NCBI GenBank assembly: GCA_000995965.1
Contig: LBYD01000001.1
Location: forward strand, 248,001-312,000
Direction: 5' to 3'
From: Candidatus Moranbacteria bacterium GW2011_GWC2_40_12
GTDB taxonomy: Bacteria > Patescibacteria > Paceibacteria > Moranbacterales > UBA11712
DNA: 64,000 nucleotides
The notes beneath the pieces are model-generated. The model had not been told where the DNA came from. It did no database searches and was given only the letters and a program-made list of their open reading frames with translations. The position numbers and the translations under genes are program-made. Position 1 is the first letter of the stretch. Every line of letters starts with the position of its first letter. This document shows, piece by piece, positions 48,120-56,314 of this stretch.

Positions 48120-49856
48120 TTATTTGACATTTCGTTTTCTGTTTTCCAGAAAAGCAACAATTTGATCCGCCGTTAAACAATTCACTATATCCCCTTTCTT
48201 TGCCCAGCCCCTGCGCGCCTGTGCGATGCCGAGATCAAGATTATGCAATTGATTTTTGCTGTGCGAATCAGTGCCAAGAGAAAGCTTCACGCCGTGTTCG
48301 ATCGCCCGCCGGATATTCAGGTCGTTCAAATCCAGTCTGTCCGGATAGGAATTTATTTCGAGAATGGTTTTTGTCCGAGCCGCCGCGCGGAAAATTTCTT
48401 CCATATCAAGTTCGTATCCCGATCTTTTGTGGATCACCCGCCCCGTCGGGTGGGAAATGATATCCACGCGCGGATTTTCCATCGCCCGAATCAATCTTTT
48501 TGTCATCTCGGAGCGAGACATTTTGAAATTCGAATGAATCGATCCCAAGACAATATCAAACTTCAAGAGGTATTTGTCTTCGAGCGCGATTGTCCCGTCG
48601 GGATTTATATCAGCCTCACAGCCCTTAAGTATCCTAAAATTCCTAATTTTCCTATTTAAACCATCGATTTCCCTCCACTGTCGTTCGATTGTTTTCACGT
48701 CCATTGCCCCTGCTATTTTGAGATGCCCCACATGGTCGGTGATGGCAATATATTTTCTTCCCAATTTTTTGGCCGCTTCAGCCATTTCTTCAACTCCCTG
48801 CGCCCCGTCAGAATAGGTCGTGTGCATTTGCAGATCGCATATTACATCTTCGTATTCAACAATTTTCGGGAGCTTATGCGCGAGCGCCAGCTCGATCTCT
48901 CCCCGGTTTTCGCGCATTTCAGGACTCATCCAGTCGAGGCCCATTTTTTTATAAATTTCCTCTTCCGTCCGGCCGGCAATTTGCCGATTATTTTTATCAA
49001 AGAGTCCGTATTCATTGAGTTTCCAACCCTTCTTGATGGCGATTTTTCGAAGCTCAATGTTGTGATCCTTGCTGCCGGTGAAATACTGGAGCGCCGCGCC
49101 AAAAGATTTTTCCGGAACGACCCGGAGATCCGCGTCAATCCCGATGTCAAGACGCACCATCGATTTCGTTTCGCCCCGCGCGATTATTTTCTCCACATTC
49201 GGCAAAGAAACGAAATATTCCATGATTGCACGGGAATCCCTGGCACTGGCAAGAATATCAATATCCCCGATCGTTTCTCTCCGCCGCCGGAACGACCCGC
49301 AGGCCAAAATTTTTTGGACGCCAGGCGCGGAAGCGAGATCTTTTTCCATTTTCGAAACGATAGGGGAGACAAAGCCAAGCAAAAAACGGCCCCGATGCTC
49401 GCGGGAAAGCGCGATCGAGCGCAAAATGTTCTTTTCTGTTTTTTGCCCGAAACGGGGGAGTCGGCGCACTTTCCCCGCCCGCGCCGCTTTTTCAAGGTCG
49501 CTGATATTCTTCACTCCGAGATTTTTGTATAAAGCGAGGAGCATTTTCGGCCCGACGCCTCCAACCGAGGAGAAGCTGTCAAGATCAATAGGGGCATCTT
49601 TTTTGAGCTTTTCGAAATTTTTAATCTTCCCTGTCTTCACATATTCTTCAATATGCTCGGCCATTCCTTTTCCGATCCCCTCGATTTCCATGAGCCCTTT
49701 CACGCCCGATTTTTTGTATATATCCTCGAGGTCGTCTTCCATTGATTCAATAAGCCGCGCCGCCTTTTCATAGGCTCTCGGCCGGAATCGGTCGTCTTTC
49801 ATCGTATATAGTTCCGCCATTTGAGAGAAAACTTTCGCGATTTTGAGATTGAGCAT
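48120..49856 (-). CDS. polX: DNA polymerase/3'-5' exonuclease PolX
   Basis: 578 residues. N-terminal HhH repeats (GLMEIEGIGKGMAEHIEEYV; FSSVGGVGPKMLLALYKNL), then the nucleotidyltransferase core SFRRRRETIGDIDIL with the metal Asp pair, and GAALQYFTGSKDHNIELR. From about residue 340 a PHP domain with LQMHTTYSDGAQGVEEM, ITDHVGH, GSIHSNFKMS, IISHPTGR and LGTDSHSK supplies the exonuclease. Base-excision-repair gap filling is the known role. The gene stands alone, with an ATTCGTAATTCG repeat in front of the start codon. Confidence 0.95.
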   Translation of the reverse strand: MLNLKIAKVFSQMAELYTMKDDRFRPRAYEKAARLIESMEDDLEDIYKKSGVKGLMEIEGIGKGMAEHIEEYVKTGKIKNFEKLKKDAPIDLDSFSSVGGVGPKMLLALYKNLGVKNISDLEKAARAGKVRRLPRFGQKTEKNILRSIALSREHRGRFLLGFVSPIVSKMEKDLASAPGVQKILACGSFRRRRETIGDIDILASARDSRAIMEYFVSLPNVEKIIARGETKSMVRLDIGIDADLRVVPEKSFGAALQYFTGSKDHNIELRKIAIKKGWKLNEYGLFDKNNRQIAGRTEEEIYKKMGLDWMSPEMRENRGEIELALAHKLPKIVEYEDVICDLQMHTTYSDGAQGVEEMAEAAKKLGRKYIAITDHVGHLKIAGAMDVKTIERQWREIDGLNRKIRNFRILKGCEADINPDGTIALEDKYLLKFDIVLGSIHSNFKMSRSEMTKRLIRAMENPRVDIISHPTGRVIHKRSGYELDMEEIFRAAARTKTILEINSYPDRLDLNDLNIRRAIEHGVKLSLGTDSHSKNQLHNLDLGIAQARRGWAKKGDIVNCLTADQIVAFLENRKRNVK

Positions 49857-49865
49857 AATATTTCT

Positions 49866-49917
49866 TTACGAATTTATTGTATTCGTATATTCGTAATAGA
49901 TTCGTAATTCGTAAAAT
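49866..49917. repeat. ATTCGTAATTCG-type repeat before polX
   Basis: TATTCGTATATTCGTAATAG and GATTCGTAATTCGTAAAAT; nearly identical to the copy at 23641-23690. Confidence 0.6.
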
Positions 49918-49943
49918 AATCATACCACTATTTTCAAAAATAA

Positions 49944-49971
49944 AAAAAGGGCAGACCTCCATTTCTGCCCG
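49944..49971 (-). terminator. terminator of the 50-kb Cys-rich gene
   Basis: GGGCAGA/TCTGCCC with loop AATGGAGG, then seven T on the minus strand. Very similar to the terminator at 51489-51522. Confidence 0.85.
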
Positions 49972-49991
49972 GTTAAACCTTGTTGAAAGGT

Positions 49992-50321
49992 TCATAGATT
50001 CCTGCCTGCAGGACAGTATTTATTGCGCTTTTTAAGACGCGGAGAACTGGCCGTAGCACCGCATAGCTTGCAGAGATTATCCCGCTGTTGATAATTATGC
50101 CGCAGATTTCCCTGCCCGCTGAAATACAGCATGGACAAGAGAGAGCCGCGTGTTGGGTAAAGACGTTTGATCTTGCATTGCTGCCGGCGCTGACATTTAT
50201 CACAGGAAGCAATTTCACCTTCCTTATTGAAATCGCAACCGACTAGAGAAAATCCACACCTTGCCAACGCGCAAAAGCCCAACGTTAGCGGTCTTCCCAA
50301 AATATTTCTTCTTTTTGCCAT
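49992..50321 (-). CDS. Cys-rich small protein (cassette type)
   Basis: 109 residues, basic, with ten Cys: FCALARCGF, GCDFNKEG, SCDKCQRRQQCKIKRL, LCKLCGA, YCPAGR. The CxxC-x5-C and CxxC motifs suggest one or two structural zinc sites. The start has a perfect AAGGAGG ribosome site, and the gene is a single-gene unit with its own terminator. No family recognised. Its central CDKC-x5-C motif matches the Cys pattern of the mini-proteins at 51528 and 51742 on the other side of ispG. Possibly a nucleic-acid-binding or redox mini-protein. Confidence 0.6.
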   Translation of the reverse strand: MAKRRNILGRPLTLGFCALARCGFSLVGCDFNKEGEIASCDKCQRRQQCKIKRLYPTRGSLLSMLYFSGQGNLRHNYQQRDNLCKLCGATASSPRLKKRNKYCPAGRNL

Positions 50322-50381
50322 CGACTGACCTCCTTAGTCAAATGGATTTTTGAATAGATATATTAAAAATATCCTGACAAG

Positions 50382-50404
50382 TGACAAGAGCCCGGCTCTT
50401 GTCA
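50382..50404. repeat. perfect palindrome over the ispG stop codon
   Basis: TGACAAGAGC/GCTCTTGTCA around CCG. The TGA stop of ispG is the outermost base triplet. The right arm also contributes a TTGTCA -35-like box to a promoter for the Cys-rich gene (TAATAT 16 bases on). Confidence 0.7.
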
Positions 50405-51457
50405 AAACTTTTTCAACTCCTTCATAAACTCTTTGAGCAGATTTTTCTCCTCGACTTTTCTCAAAATTTTTCCCTTTTTGCAAATGAGCCCGACGCCTTC
50501 GCCGCCGATGACCGCGAGATCCGCTTCGCGCGCTTCGCCCGGTCCGTTCACCACGCACCCCATCACGGCCACGTGGATATTTTTATCCACGCCTTCGACC
50601 ATTTTTTCCACTTTTTCCGCCAAACTTATCAAATCAATTTTTGTCCGCCCGCAAGTCGGGCAGCTTGTCACTGTGATTCCGCGTTTTCGAAGCCCCAATG
50701 ATCGCAAAATTTCCCATGATACCTTCACTTCCTCGACTGGATCGGCCGTCAAAGATACGCGGATTGTATCACCAATGCCTTCGTAGAGCAAGTGGCCGAT
50801 CCCAATAGACGACATTATCGTACCACGGAAAATGGTTCCCGCTTCGGTGATTCCGAGATGCAAAGGATAATCCACTTTTCGGCTCAAAAATTTATAGCTC
50901 TCGACCGTCCGCTCAATATCTGACGCTTTGAGTGAGATTACAATATCCCTAAATTTTAGTTTTTCTAATATTTTTATATGCCGCATCGCCGATTCAACCA
51001 TCCCTTCAGCCGTCACTTTATTTTTGTGCTTCGCGAGAATATCTTTTTCAAGCGAACCCGCGTTCACCCCGATCCGGATGGGAATTTTTTTCTTCCGGCA
51101 GGCCGCGACGACAAGACCCACTTTTTCAACCGAACCAATATTCCCGGGATTAATCCGCAATTTGTCCACTCCCTGCTTCACGGCTTCCAGCGCCAACTCG
51201 TGCGAAAAATGAATGTCCGCCACGAGCGGAATGTTTATCCTTTTCTTTATTTTTCCCAATACTTTCGCCGCCGCCATATCCGGCACAGCCACGCGAATGA
51301 TTTCACACCCCGCTTTTTCTAGTTTTTTTATCTGCGCGATTGTCCCGGCGACATCCTCTGTTTTTGTGTTCGCCATCGACTGCACCGCCACCGGCGCGTC
51401 GCCACCGATGAAAATTTTCCCGACTTTTATTTTTTTGGTTTTTCGGCGTTTGATCAT
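50402..51457 (-). CDS. ispG: 4-hydroxy-3-methylbut-2-enyl diphosphate synthase
   Basis: 351 residues from the ATG at 51457. Penultimate enzyme of the MEP isoprenoid pathway, an iron-sulphur enzyme making HMBPP. VQSMANTKTEDVAGTIAQIK is the family start; RINPGNIGS, IGVNAGSLEKDIL, HLGITEAGT and SLTADPVEEV follow. The cluster ligands are VTSCPTCGRTKIDL (Cys pair) and AVMGCVVNGPGEA with the third Cys and the conserved glutamate. Longer upstream starts would overlap the Cys-rich genes and are rejected. Other MEP genes are not in this window. The electron donor might be the ferredoxin at 58210. Confidence 0.96.
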   Translation of the reverse strand: MIKRRKTKKIKVGKIFIGGDAPVAVQSMANTKTEDVAGTIAQIKKLEKAGCEIIRVAVPDMAAAKVLGKIKKRINIPLVADIHFSHELALEAVKQGVDKLRINPGNIGSVEKVGLVVAACRKKKIPIRIGVNAGSLEKDILAKHKNKVTAEGMVESAMRHIKILEKLKFRDIVISLKASDIERTVESYKFLSRKVDYPLHLGITEAGTIFRGTIMSSIGIGHLLYEGIGDTIRVSLTADPVEEVKVSWEILRSLGLRKRGITVTSCPTCGRTKIDLISLAEKVEKMVEGVDKNIHVAVMGCVVNGPGEAREADLAVIGGEGVGLICKKGKILRKVEEKNLLKEFMKELKKF

Positions 51458-51488
51458 ACACTTAATATTATACAAATCCGGAAAAAAG

Positions 51489-51522
51489 AAAAGGGCAGCC
51501 CTCCATGGCCGCCCCGGGGAAT
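51489..51522 (-). terminator. terminator of the two-gene Cys-rich unit
   Basis: GGGCGGCC pairs with GGCTGCCC around ATGGAG, then TTTTCTTTTTT. Shares ATGGAGG and CTGCCC with the terminator at 49944. Confidence 0.8.
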
Positions 51523-51527
51523 CTAAA

Positions 51528-51731
51528 TTATTTTTCTCTAACCTTGCTTCTTGCGGGCTGACGTATCTTTGCCACATAGCCCTGGCTGACGCCGTCTTTG
51601 GGATTCTTGGAGTTCTCCTTTTTTTCACACCTCTTAGTCCTATCACAGTTATTACACTCCGTATACCCTTTCCTGCGATAGCAATATTCAGTTCCCGTAA
51701 AAATACAACGAAACCATAATGATTCTGCCAT
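51528..51731 (-). CDS. Cys-containing small protein, second gene of the unit
   Basis: 67 residues from the ATG at 51731, which follows GAGGAGGG. MAESLWFRCIFTGTEYCYRR contains two Cys, then KGYTECNNCDRTKRCEKKEN contains CxxC-x4-C, and a basic tail ends the protein (KIRQPARSKVREK). The ribosome site overlaps the stop of the gene before it, so translation is coupled. A zinc-binding mini-protein is likely; function unknown. The longer frame upstream would run through the first gene in another frame and is rejected. Confidence 0.6.
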   Translation of the reverse strand: MAESLWFRCIFTGTEYCYRRKGYTECNNCDRTKRCEKKENSKNPKDGVSQGYVAKIRQPARSKVREK

Positions 51732-51741
51732 GTTTCCCTCC

Positions 51742-51924
51742 TCAAAATAATGGTGGCTGTCTCTTTTTGCACTTGTCACAGATAGTTTTTCTTGTCCGAT
51801 CGTTTTCCTCCGCGCCGCATGTCTTTGGATCAAGATCGCATTCGGCGCATTCACTGAGTCCGGACTCGTCTTCACAGGAGAGATTCCTCCCGCAAACACA
51901 ACATTTCTCAGTCAGAGTTTTCAA
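51742..51924 (-). CDS. Cys-rich zinc-finger-like mini-protein
   Basis: 60 residues starting with TTG at 51924, four bases after AGGAGG (an ATG inside would leave no good site). Ten Cys in CCVCGRNLSCED, ECAECDLDPKTCGA and ICDKCKKRQPPLF, enough for two four-Cys zinc knuckles. No signal peptide. First gene of a two-gene unit with a promoter near 52000 (TTGACT, 18 bases, TATGAA) and a joint terminator. Homologues are not known to me; the closest in style are the proteins at 49992 and 51528 in this window. Confidence 0.6.
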   Translation of the reverse strand: MKTLTEKCCVCGRNLSCEDESGLSECAECDLDPKTCGAEENDRTRKTICDKCKKRQPPLF

Positions 51925-52054
51925 AGTTCCTCCTTATAATGTAATCATAAACATTTGGATATTTACGATTAATTTTGTATTTTCCTGCCAATTTCATATC
52001 ATATTTTCACCCTAAAAGTCAAACTACGACATATTTTTTAATGAATATATCAAC

Positions 52055-52082
52055 AATAATTATGCTATAGCATAATTATTGT
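52055..52082. repeat. 28-base perfect palindrome
   Basis: CAATAATTATGCTA/TAGCATAATTATTG, AT-rich, between the end of the P-type ATPase gene and the promoter of the Cys-rich unit. Could be a dyad operator or an unusual terminator stem without a T run. Confidence 0.8.
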
Positions 52083-52093
52083 CTATGGACATT

Positions 52094-54889
52094 TTAGGAT
52101 TGAGATTTATTTTTACTTTCCGCTTTTCTTGCTTCCTCGAATATGAATACGGCCAGAGTCGCTCCGATCACCACCAGCCAGTCCCAAAAATCAATTGGCG
52201 ACATATGAAGATATTTTTGAAAAAATGGAATATACATAAACGCCAGAAGCATTCCCACTGAAATGAAAATTGAACCGATAAGCCACCTGTTCTTGAAAAA
52301 TCCGATTTTGAAAACAGAGAGTTTTTCGCTTCTCGCTTGCATCAAATTGGCCATCTGGGTCATCGAGAGCACCGCATATGTCACCGCCGTCGATTTGATA
52401 TAGAGCGCTGAACTGAAATCTATTTTTTCTCCGAAATTCCATCCGCCTCTTTTCATAGACCAGAGAAAGGCTACAATAGCTCCTGTCGCCATGATGAACC
52501 CGATATAAAAGAGCCGCCCGAAACCAAAACTCCCAATTAGCCGCTCGTTGGGATCAAATGTTTTTCTTTTCGTATTTCCCGCCTGCCTGCCCGTTGGCAA
52601 GGTTTCGGCCGGCTCGACGCCAAGCGCCAGCGAAGGAAATACGTCTGTTCCAAGATCGATCGCAAGAATTTGCACTGCCGTGATGGGAGCCGGAATCATA
52701 AACAGGGTTCCGAAAATGACCGTCAAAAATTCGCTGGCGTTCGAAGAAAGGACATAATAGATGAATTTGCGAATATTTTGATAAATTGTCCTCCCTTCTT
52801 TGATTCCGGCAACAATTGAAGAGAAATTATCGTCAAGGAGAATCATGTCCGAGGCTTCCTTGGAAACATCTGTGCCGATTATTCCCATTGCCACTCCGAC
52901 ATCCGCCTTCTTGAGAGCTGGCGCGTCATTCACTCCGTCTCCTGTCATCGCTATAACCGCTCCCGATTTTTTGAGAACCGATGCTATGCGCAGTTTTTGC
53001 TCGGGAGTGATGCGGGCAAAAACCGAAGCGCCATTTTTAATTCGCTTAACAATTTCATTGTCTGGCAAAGTATTCAATATCTTGCCATTAATCACAAAAT
53101 TATCCGAATTATCAATTGCGAATTTCGAATTACTGCGCAAAAGATTCACCTTTTGCGCTATCGCTCTCGCTGTCACCTCATAGTCACCTGTTATCATAAT
53201 CACTTTTATTCCCAATTGCTGGCATTCTTCAATGGCTTTGGCAACATCGGCTCTCGGCGGGTCAATCATCGCCATCATTCCGACCCAAATCAAATTTTTT
53301 TCGGATTCTTTTTTGCAATCGTTTTTATTATAGTTTTCGAGTGGGCAATAGGCGAAAGCCAAGACCCGAAGCGCTTGTGAAGACATCCGGTCATAAATTT
53401 CTTTTGTCTTCTTCTTTTCTTCATCTGAAAAGGGGACTATCCCCTCCCTGGTCAATTTTTTGGGGGAGAGGCTCAAGAGAACATCCGGCGAACCCTTAAT
53501 ATACGAAAATATTCCATCCTTACTTCCTTGATTTCCATTGTTTTTTTCATAAATAACGCTCATGCGCATCCGTTCCGATTCGAACGGATTTTCGTCAACT
53601 TTTCGCTCCCCTGCCCCGAAATATTTCTCATCCGGATTATATTTCCTCGCCGCGACAATCAGCGCCCCCTCTGTCGGATCGCCAATAATTTTATAATCTT
53701 CGCCTTCTTTCTCCAGGCTCGCGTCATTGCAAAGCGCGCCGATTTTGAGAATTAGGCCCAGGTTCTGAATCTTTTTCGGATCGATCGGCTTGCCATTCAC
53801 AAGAAATTTTCCAGCCGGCCTGTATCCCTCCCCGCTCACCTCGATTTCTTTCTCATCCAAAACAATTTTGGTCACCATCAGCTCATTTTTGGTGATTGTT
53901 CCCGTTTTGTCCGTGCAAATGATATTTATCGATCCGAGTGTTTCGACCGCAATCAATTTTTTTACTAGCACATTTTCCTTCATGAGCCTTCGCATCCCAA
54001 GTGAAAGAGCGACTGACATGGCCGCCGGCAGTCCTTCCGGAACCACCGAGACCGCAACCGCAAGCGCGAAAAGGAAATTCTGATACCAGGAAAGATGCTG
54101 AAATCCTCCGGCAACAAGTACCAGAACCGCGATCACCATCGCCAAAATCGAAATATCCCTCCCAAGGGTGCGCATTTTTTTCTGAAGCGGGGTCAATTCA
54201 TCCGCCACTTCTGTTGCGAGCTCGGCGATTTTTCCGAGCTCTGTTTTTATCCCCGTTGCAACGACAACCGCTTTTGCCTCGCCCTTCGTCACCTGTTCTC
54301 CAGTAAAAACCATATTTTCAATGTCCGCTATTGGAAGACTTTCTTCAGCGATCAGTTTCGCTTCCTTTCGCTCCGGTTTTGACTCTCCCGTGAAAACAAA
54401 ACTGTTCGTGTGGAGATTGTAGCTTTCGAGAATATGTCCGTCCGCCGGGACATTGTCGCCTGAAGCCATAAAAATTATGTCTCCCGGCACAATTTCACTG
54501 GCATCAATTTCTTTTTTTCGGCCATTGCGGATAACCGTCGCTTTGTCAGATGCCAGTTTTTGGATCCGATCCATAATCCGCTCTGCTTTCCATTCCTGAG
54601 AAAAACCGATTATCGAGTTAATAAGGATAATGATCAGAATGATTGTCACGTCCTTCATTTCTCCAAACGCCAAAGCCAAAACAGCCGCTATCAGCAAGAT
54701 CCATACCAATGCGTCATTGAATTGGTGCAAAACCAGCTTTGCCCATCGCCATCTCTCACGTTTTTCAATTTTGTTCGAACCGTATTCTCTCAATCGATTC
54801 CCGGCTTCCTCATCCGAAAGCCCGCCCAAATTCGTCCCAAACTTCCCCAAAACCTCTTCCGCGCTCAAATTGTATATTTGTTTTTCCAT
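52094..54889 (-). CDS. P2-type cation-transporting ATPase with repeat-derived insertion
   Basis: 931 residues. N-terminal cation-ATPase domain (LSAEEVLGKFGTNLGGLSDE), actuator motif FVFTGESKPE, M4 motif VVPEGLPAAMSVALSLG, phosphorylation site CTDKTGTITKN, hinge ITGDYEVTARAIAQ and TGDGVNDAPALKKADVG, M5 SSNASEF, M6 IDLGTDVFPSLALG. The pattern is P2A/P2C-like (Ca2+ or Na+/K+/H+ export); the ion cannot be settled. In the M6-M7 loop, EPAETLPTGRQAGNTKRKTF includes LPTGRQAG encoded by a GCCTGCC-type repeat (52581-52602), in frame. The palindrome at 54897-54917 ends eight bases before the start. Confidence 0.93.
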   Translation of the reverse strand: MEKQIYNLSAEEVLGKFGTNLGGLSDEEAGNRLREYGSNKIEKRERWRWAKLVLHQFNDALVWILLIAAVLALAFGEMKDVTIILIIILINSIIGFSQEWKAERIMDRIQKLASDKATVIRNGRKKEIDASEIVPGDIIFMASGDNVPADGHILESYNLHTNSFVFTGESKPERKEAKLIAEESLPIADIENMVFTGEQVTKGEAKAVVVATGIKTELGKIAELATEVADELTPLQKKMRTLGRDISILAMVIAVLVLVAGGFQHLSWYQNFLFALAVAVSVVPEGLPAAMSVALSLGMRRLMKENVLVKKLIAVETLGSINIICTDKTGTITKNELMVTKIVLDEKEIEVSGEGYRPAGKFLVNGKPIDPKKIQNLGLILKIGALCNDASLEKEGEDYKIIGDPTEGALIVAARKYNPDEKYFGAGERKVDENPFESERMRMSVIYEKNNGNQGSKDGIFSYIKGSPDVLLSLSPKKLTREGIVPFSDEEKKKTKEIYDRMSSQALRVLAFAYCPLENYNKNDCKKESEKNLIWVGMMAMIDPPRADVAKAIEECQQLGIKVIMITGDYEVTARAIAQKVNLLRSNSKFAIDNSDNFVINGKILNTLPDNEIVKRIKNGASVFARITPEQKLRIASVLKKSGAVIAMTGDGVNDAPALKKADVGVAMGIIGTDVSKEASDMILLDDNFSSIVAGIKEGRTIYQNIRKFIYYVLSSNASEFLTVIFGTLFMIPAPITAVQILAIDLGTDVFPSLALGVEPAETLPTGRQAGNTKRKTFDPNERLIGSFGFGRLFYIGFIMATGAIVAFLWSMKRGGWNFGEKIDFSSALYIKSTAVTYAVLSMTQMANLMQARSEKLSVFKIGFFKNRWLIGSIFISVGMLLAFMYIPFFQKYLHMSPIDFWDWLVVIGATLAVFIFEEARKAESKNKSQS
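52581..52602. repeat. GCCTGCC-type repeat translated inside the P-type ATPase
   Basis: GCCTGCCTGCCC-GTT-GGCAAGG; encodes LPTGRQAG on the minus strand in a cytosolic loop. Confidence 0.75.
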
Positions 54890-54919
54890 AGCCCTTCGTA
54901 GGTGTCGGACACCTACGAT

Positions 54920-55567
54920 TTATTCTAGTAAATATTTCTCCCTTTCCTTTTTCTCTTTCATATACAAAGAATTTTCTTTTATAAATTCTCGATATTCATT
55001 CTTATTTTTAAATTCATTAAGAATAACACCTGTGTCACAAATCCCCCCGTTTCTTTTCCCAGTATAATCTAAAAAACTGGAATATGGCCAGTCAAAATCG
55101 TCACCGTATCCATGAATAAAATAGTTTTTGTTAACATAGGCTGATAAATAAAGAAGATGTGCGTTTGTCCTTATACGGATCGATTTAAATTTCCCCTGAA
55201 ACAATACTCCGGATCTTTTGTAATGATAGTTGAAATAATTTGTATAACCGCCTCCGAGCCTTTTCATATATTCAGAAATTCCATGTTCTGTTGATTGTTT
55301 TAAGATCAAGTGAAAATGATTCGGATTAAGACAATAACATATGATTTCAACTAATTTTTCCATTCGTAGGTGTCCGACACCTACGTCTTGCTTTCTTTCT
55401 TGCTGACTGTGCCTATACAAGCTATGGATAGGATCAATTTGGTTAAATTCTTTCATGGACGTTAAAAATCGATTATAGTCTCTGTTGGATAAAAAAACTT
55501 TCCGTTTTTCAACGCCACGGTTATAAATGTGGTAATATTCATTGACATCTAGGGGTTGTTTTCTCAT
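54920..55567 (-). CDS. REP-associated tyrosine transposase (Y1_Tnp/RAYT)
   Basis: 215 residues. NEYYHIYNRGVEKRKVF opens the family fold; CLNPNHFHLILKQ supplies His84 and His86; GGGYTNYFNYHYKRSG contains the likely nucleophile Tyr111; then HLLYLSAYVNKNYFIHG. Residues about 60-68 (QDVGVGHLR) are encoded by the palindrome at 55365-55385, located in the same pre-HUH loop as in RAYT 1. The three RAYTs of this window differ by about half their residues, as expected for families that have diverged together with their palindromes. Confidence 0.94.
   Translation of the reverse strand: MRKQPLDVNEYYHIYNRGVEKRKVFLSNRDYNRFLTSMKEFNQIDPIHSLYRHSQQERKQDVGVGHLRMEKLVEIICYCLNPNHFHLILKQSTEHGISEYMKRLGGGYTNYFNYHYKRSGVLFQGKFKSIRIRTNAHLLYLSAYVNKNYFIHGYGDDFDWPYSSFLDYTGKRNGGICDTGVILNEFKNKNEYREFIKENSLYMKEKKEREKYLLE
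55365..55385. repeat. in-frame palindrome inside RAYT 3
   Basis: CGTAGGTGTC/GACACCTACG around a central C. Confidence 0.85.
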
Positions 55568-55681
55568 AAACCTTAGGTGTCGAACACCTACAAAATCATT
55601 TTACCACAAAACCGGCCGCTTGACGCCCCCCCCAAAAAAAAGAGATAATGGATATAGCTTAACCTTCTAAAACAAAAACAT

Positions 55682-56248
55682 ATGCGCGAAAACAAAAAAG
55701 GTTCCGCCCTTCTTCTCACCACCATTCTTCTTTTCGTGGTGCTTTCTATGGTAATCAGTCTTACCTATATAACCGTAATGGAGCAGAAGATGAGCGGGAA
55801 AACCAAAAGCTCCGTCGGTTCCTTCTTCAACGCCGATTCTGGAGTGGAATGGGCGCTCAACAGAATTGCCAATGCAGACAGCGATATCACCATCGCCACA
55901 GCTTTTGGCGACTCGGATATAGCTGATGGCGTCACTTGTCCCTTTCCGGGTTGCAACCTCTATTTTCTCGATGAAAATGGAAAAGTGATCTCTGACGGCA
56001 ATACCTTCCGTGTTTCCGACATCAAAGCAGTCCGCTCCGTCGGGACCAACGAGACCGGTGATCCCACCCAGCGGGCTATTGAAGCGGCGGTGGCGGAGAC
56101 GGGCATCGGAAAATATCAAATATCTTGCTCATTATCTGGTGCTCTAACTATGTGCTGCAGAGTGGATACAGAAACGGGATCGACCGAATGCAAGATGACT
56201 CCCGATCACCCGAATCCTTGGATTACATTTGGCAATAAGCCTTGGTAA
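55682..56248 (+). CDS. PilX-like type IV pilus assembly protein
   Basis: 188 residues. MRENKKGSALLLTTILLFVV is a pilin-like N-terminus (short basic leader, GS cleavage site, hydrophobic helix), and EQKMSGKTKSSVGSFFNADS is typical of the PilX N-terminal domain. The rest is a small beta-rich head with two Cys pairs (GVTCPFPGC and SCSLSGALTMCCRV). PilX-type proteins prime or modulate pilus fibres in CPR, which usually carry type IV pili; the rest of the pilus genes are not here. It is on the plus strand, just upstream of the palindrome array and with its own terminator. Confidence 0.8.
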   Translation: MRENKKGSALLLTTILLFVVLSMVISLTYITVMEQKMSGKTKSSVGSFFNADSGVEWALNRIANADSDITIATAFGDSDIADGVTCPFPGCNLYFLDENGKVISDGNTFRVSDIKAVRSVGTNETGDPTQRAIEAAVAETGIGKYQISCSLSGALTMCCRVDTETGSTECKMTPDHPNPWITFGNKPW

Positions 56249-56286
56249 TTAGAGCTTCGCTAAAGTTGAACCTTAGCGAGAATAGA

Positions 56287-56314
56287 AAGAGCGGATATTT
56301 CCGCTCTTTTTCTT
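56287..56314 (+). terminator. terminator of the PilX-like gene
   Basis: AAAGAGCGGA/TCCGCTCTTT followed by TTCTTT. It follows palindrome 1 of the array by eight bases. Confidence 0.8.

Larger units (their letters stand above)
54897..55591 (-). mobile_element. RAYT/REP element 3 (palindrome family AGGTGTCCGACACCT)
   Basis: Transposase bounded by palindromes at 54897-54917 (CGTAGGTGTC/GACACCTACG) and 55574-55590 (TAGGTGTC/GAACACCTA), with an internal in-frame copy at 55365-55385. Another, imperfect copy is at 56787-56808. Confidence 0.78.

Noticed and set aside
51458..51772. N-terminal extension of IspG by 105 residues
   Set aside because: It overlaps the two Cys-rich genes and their terminator in another frame; normal IspG starts at 51457.
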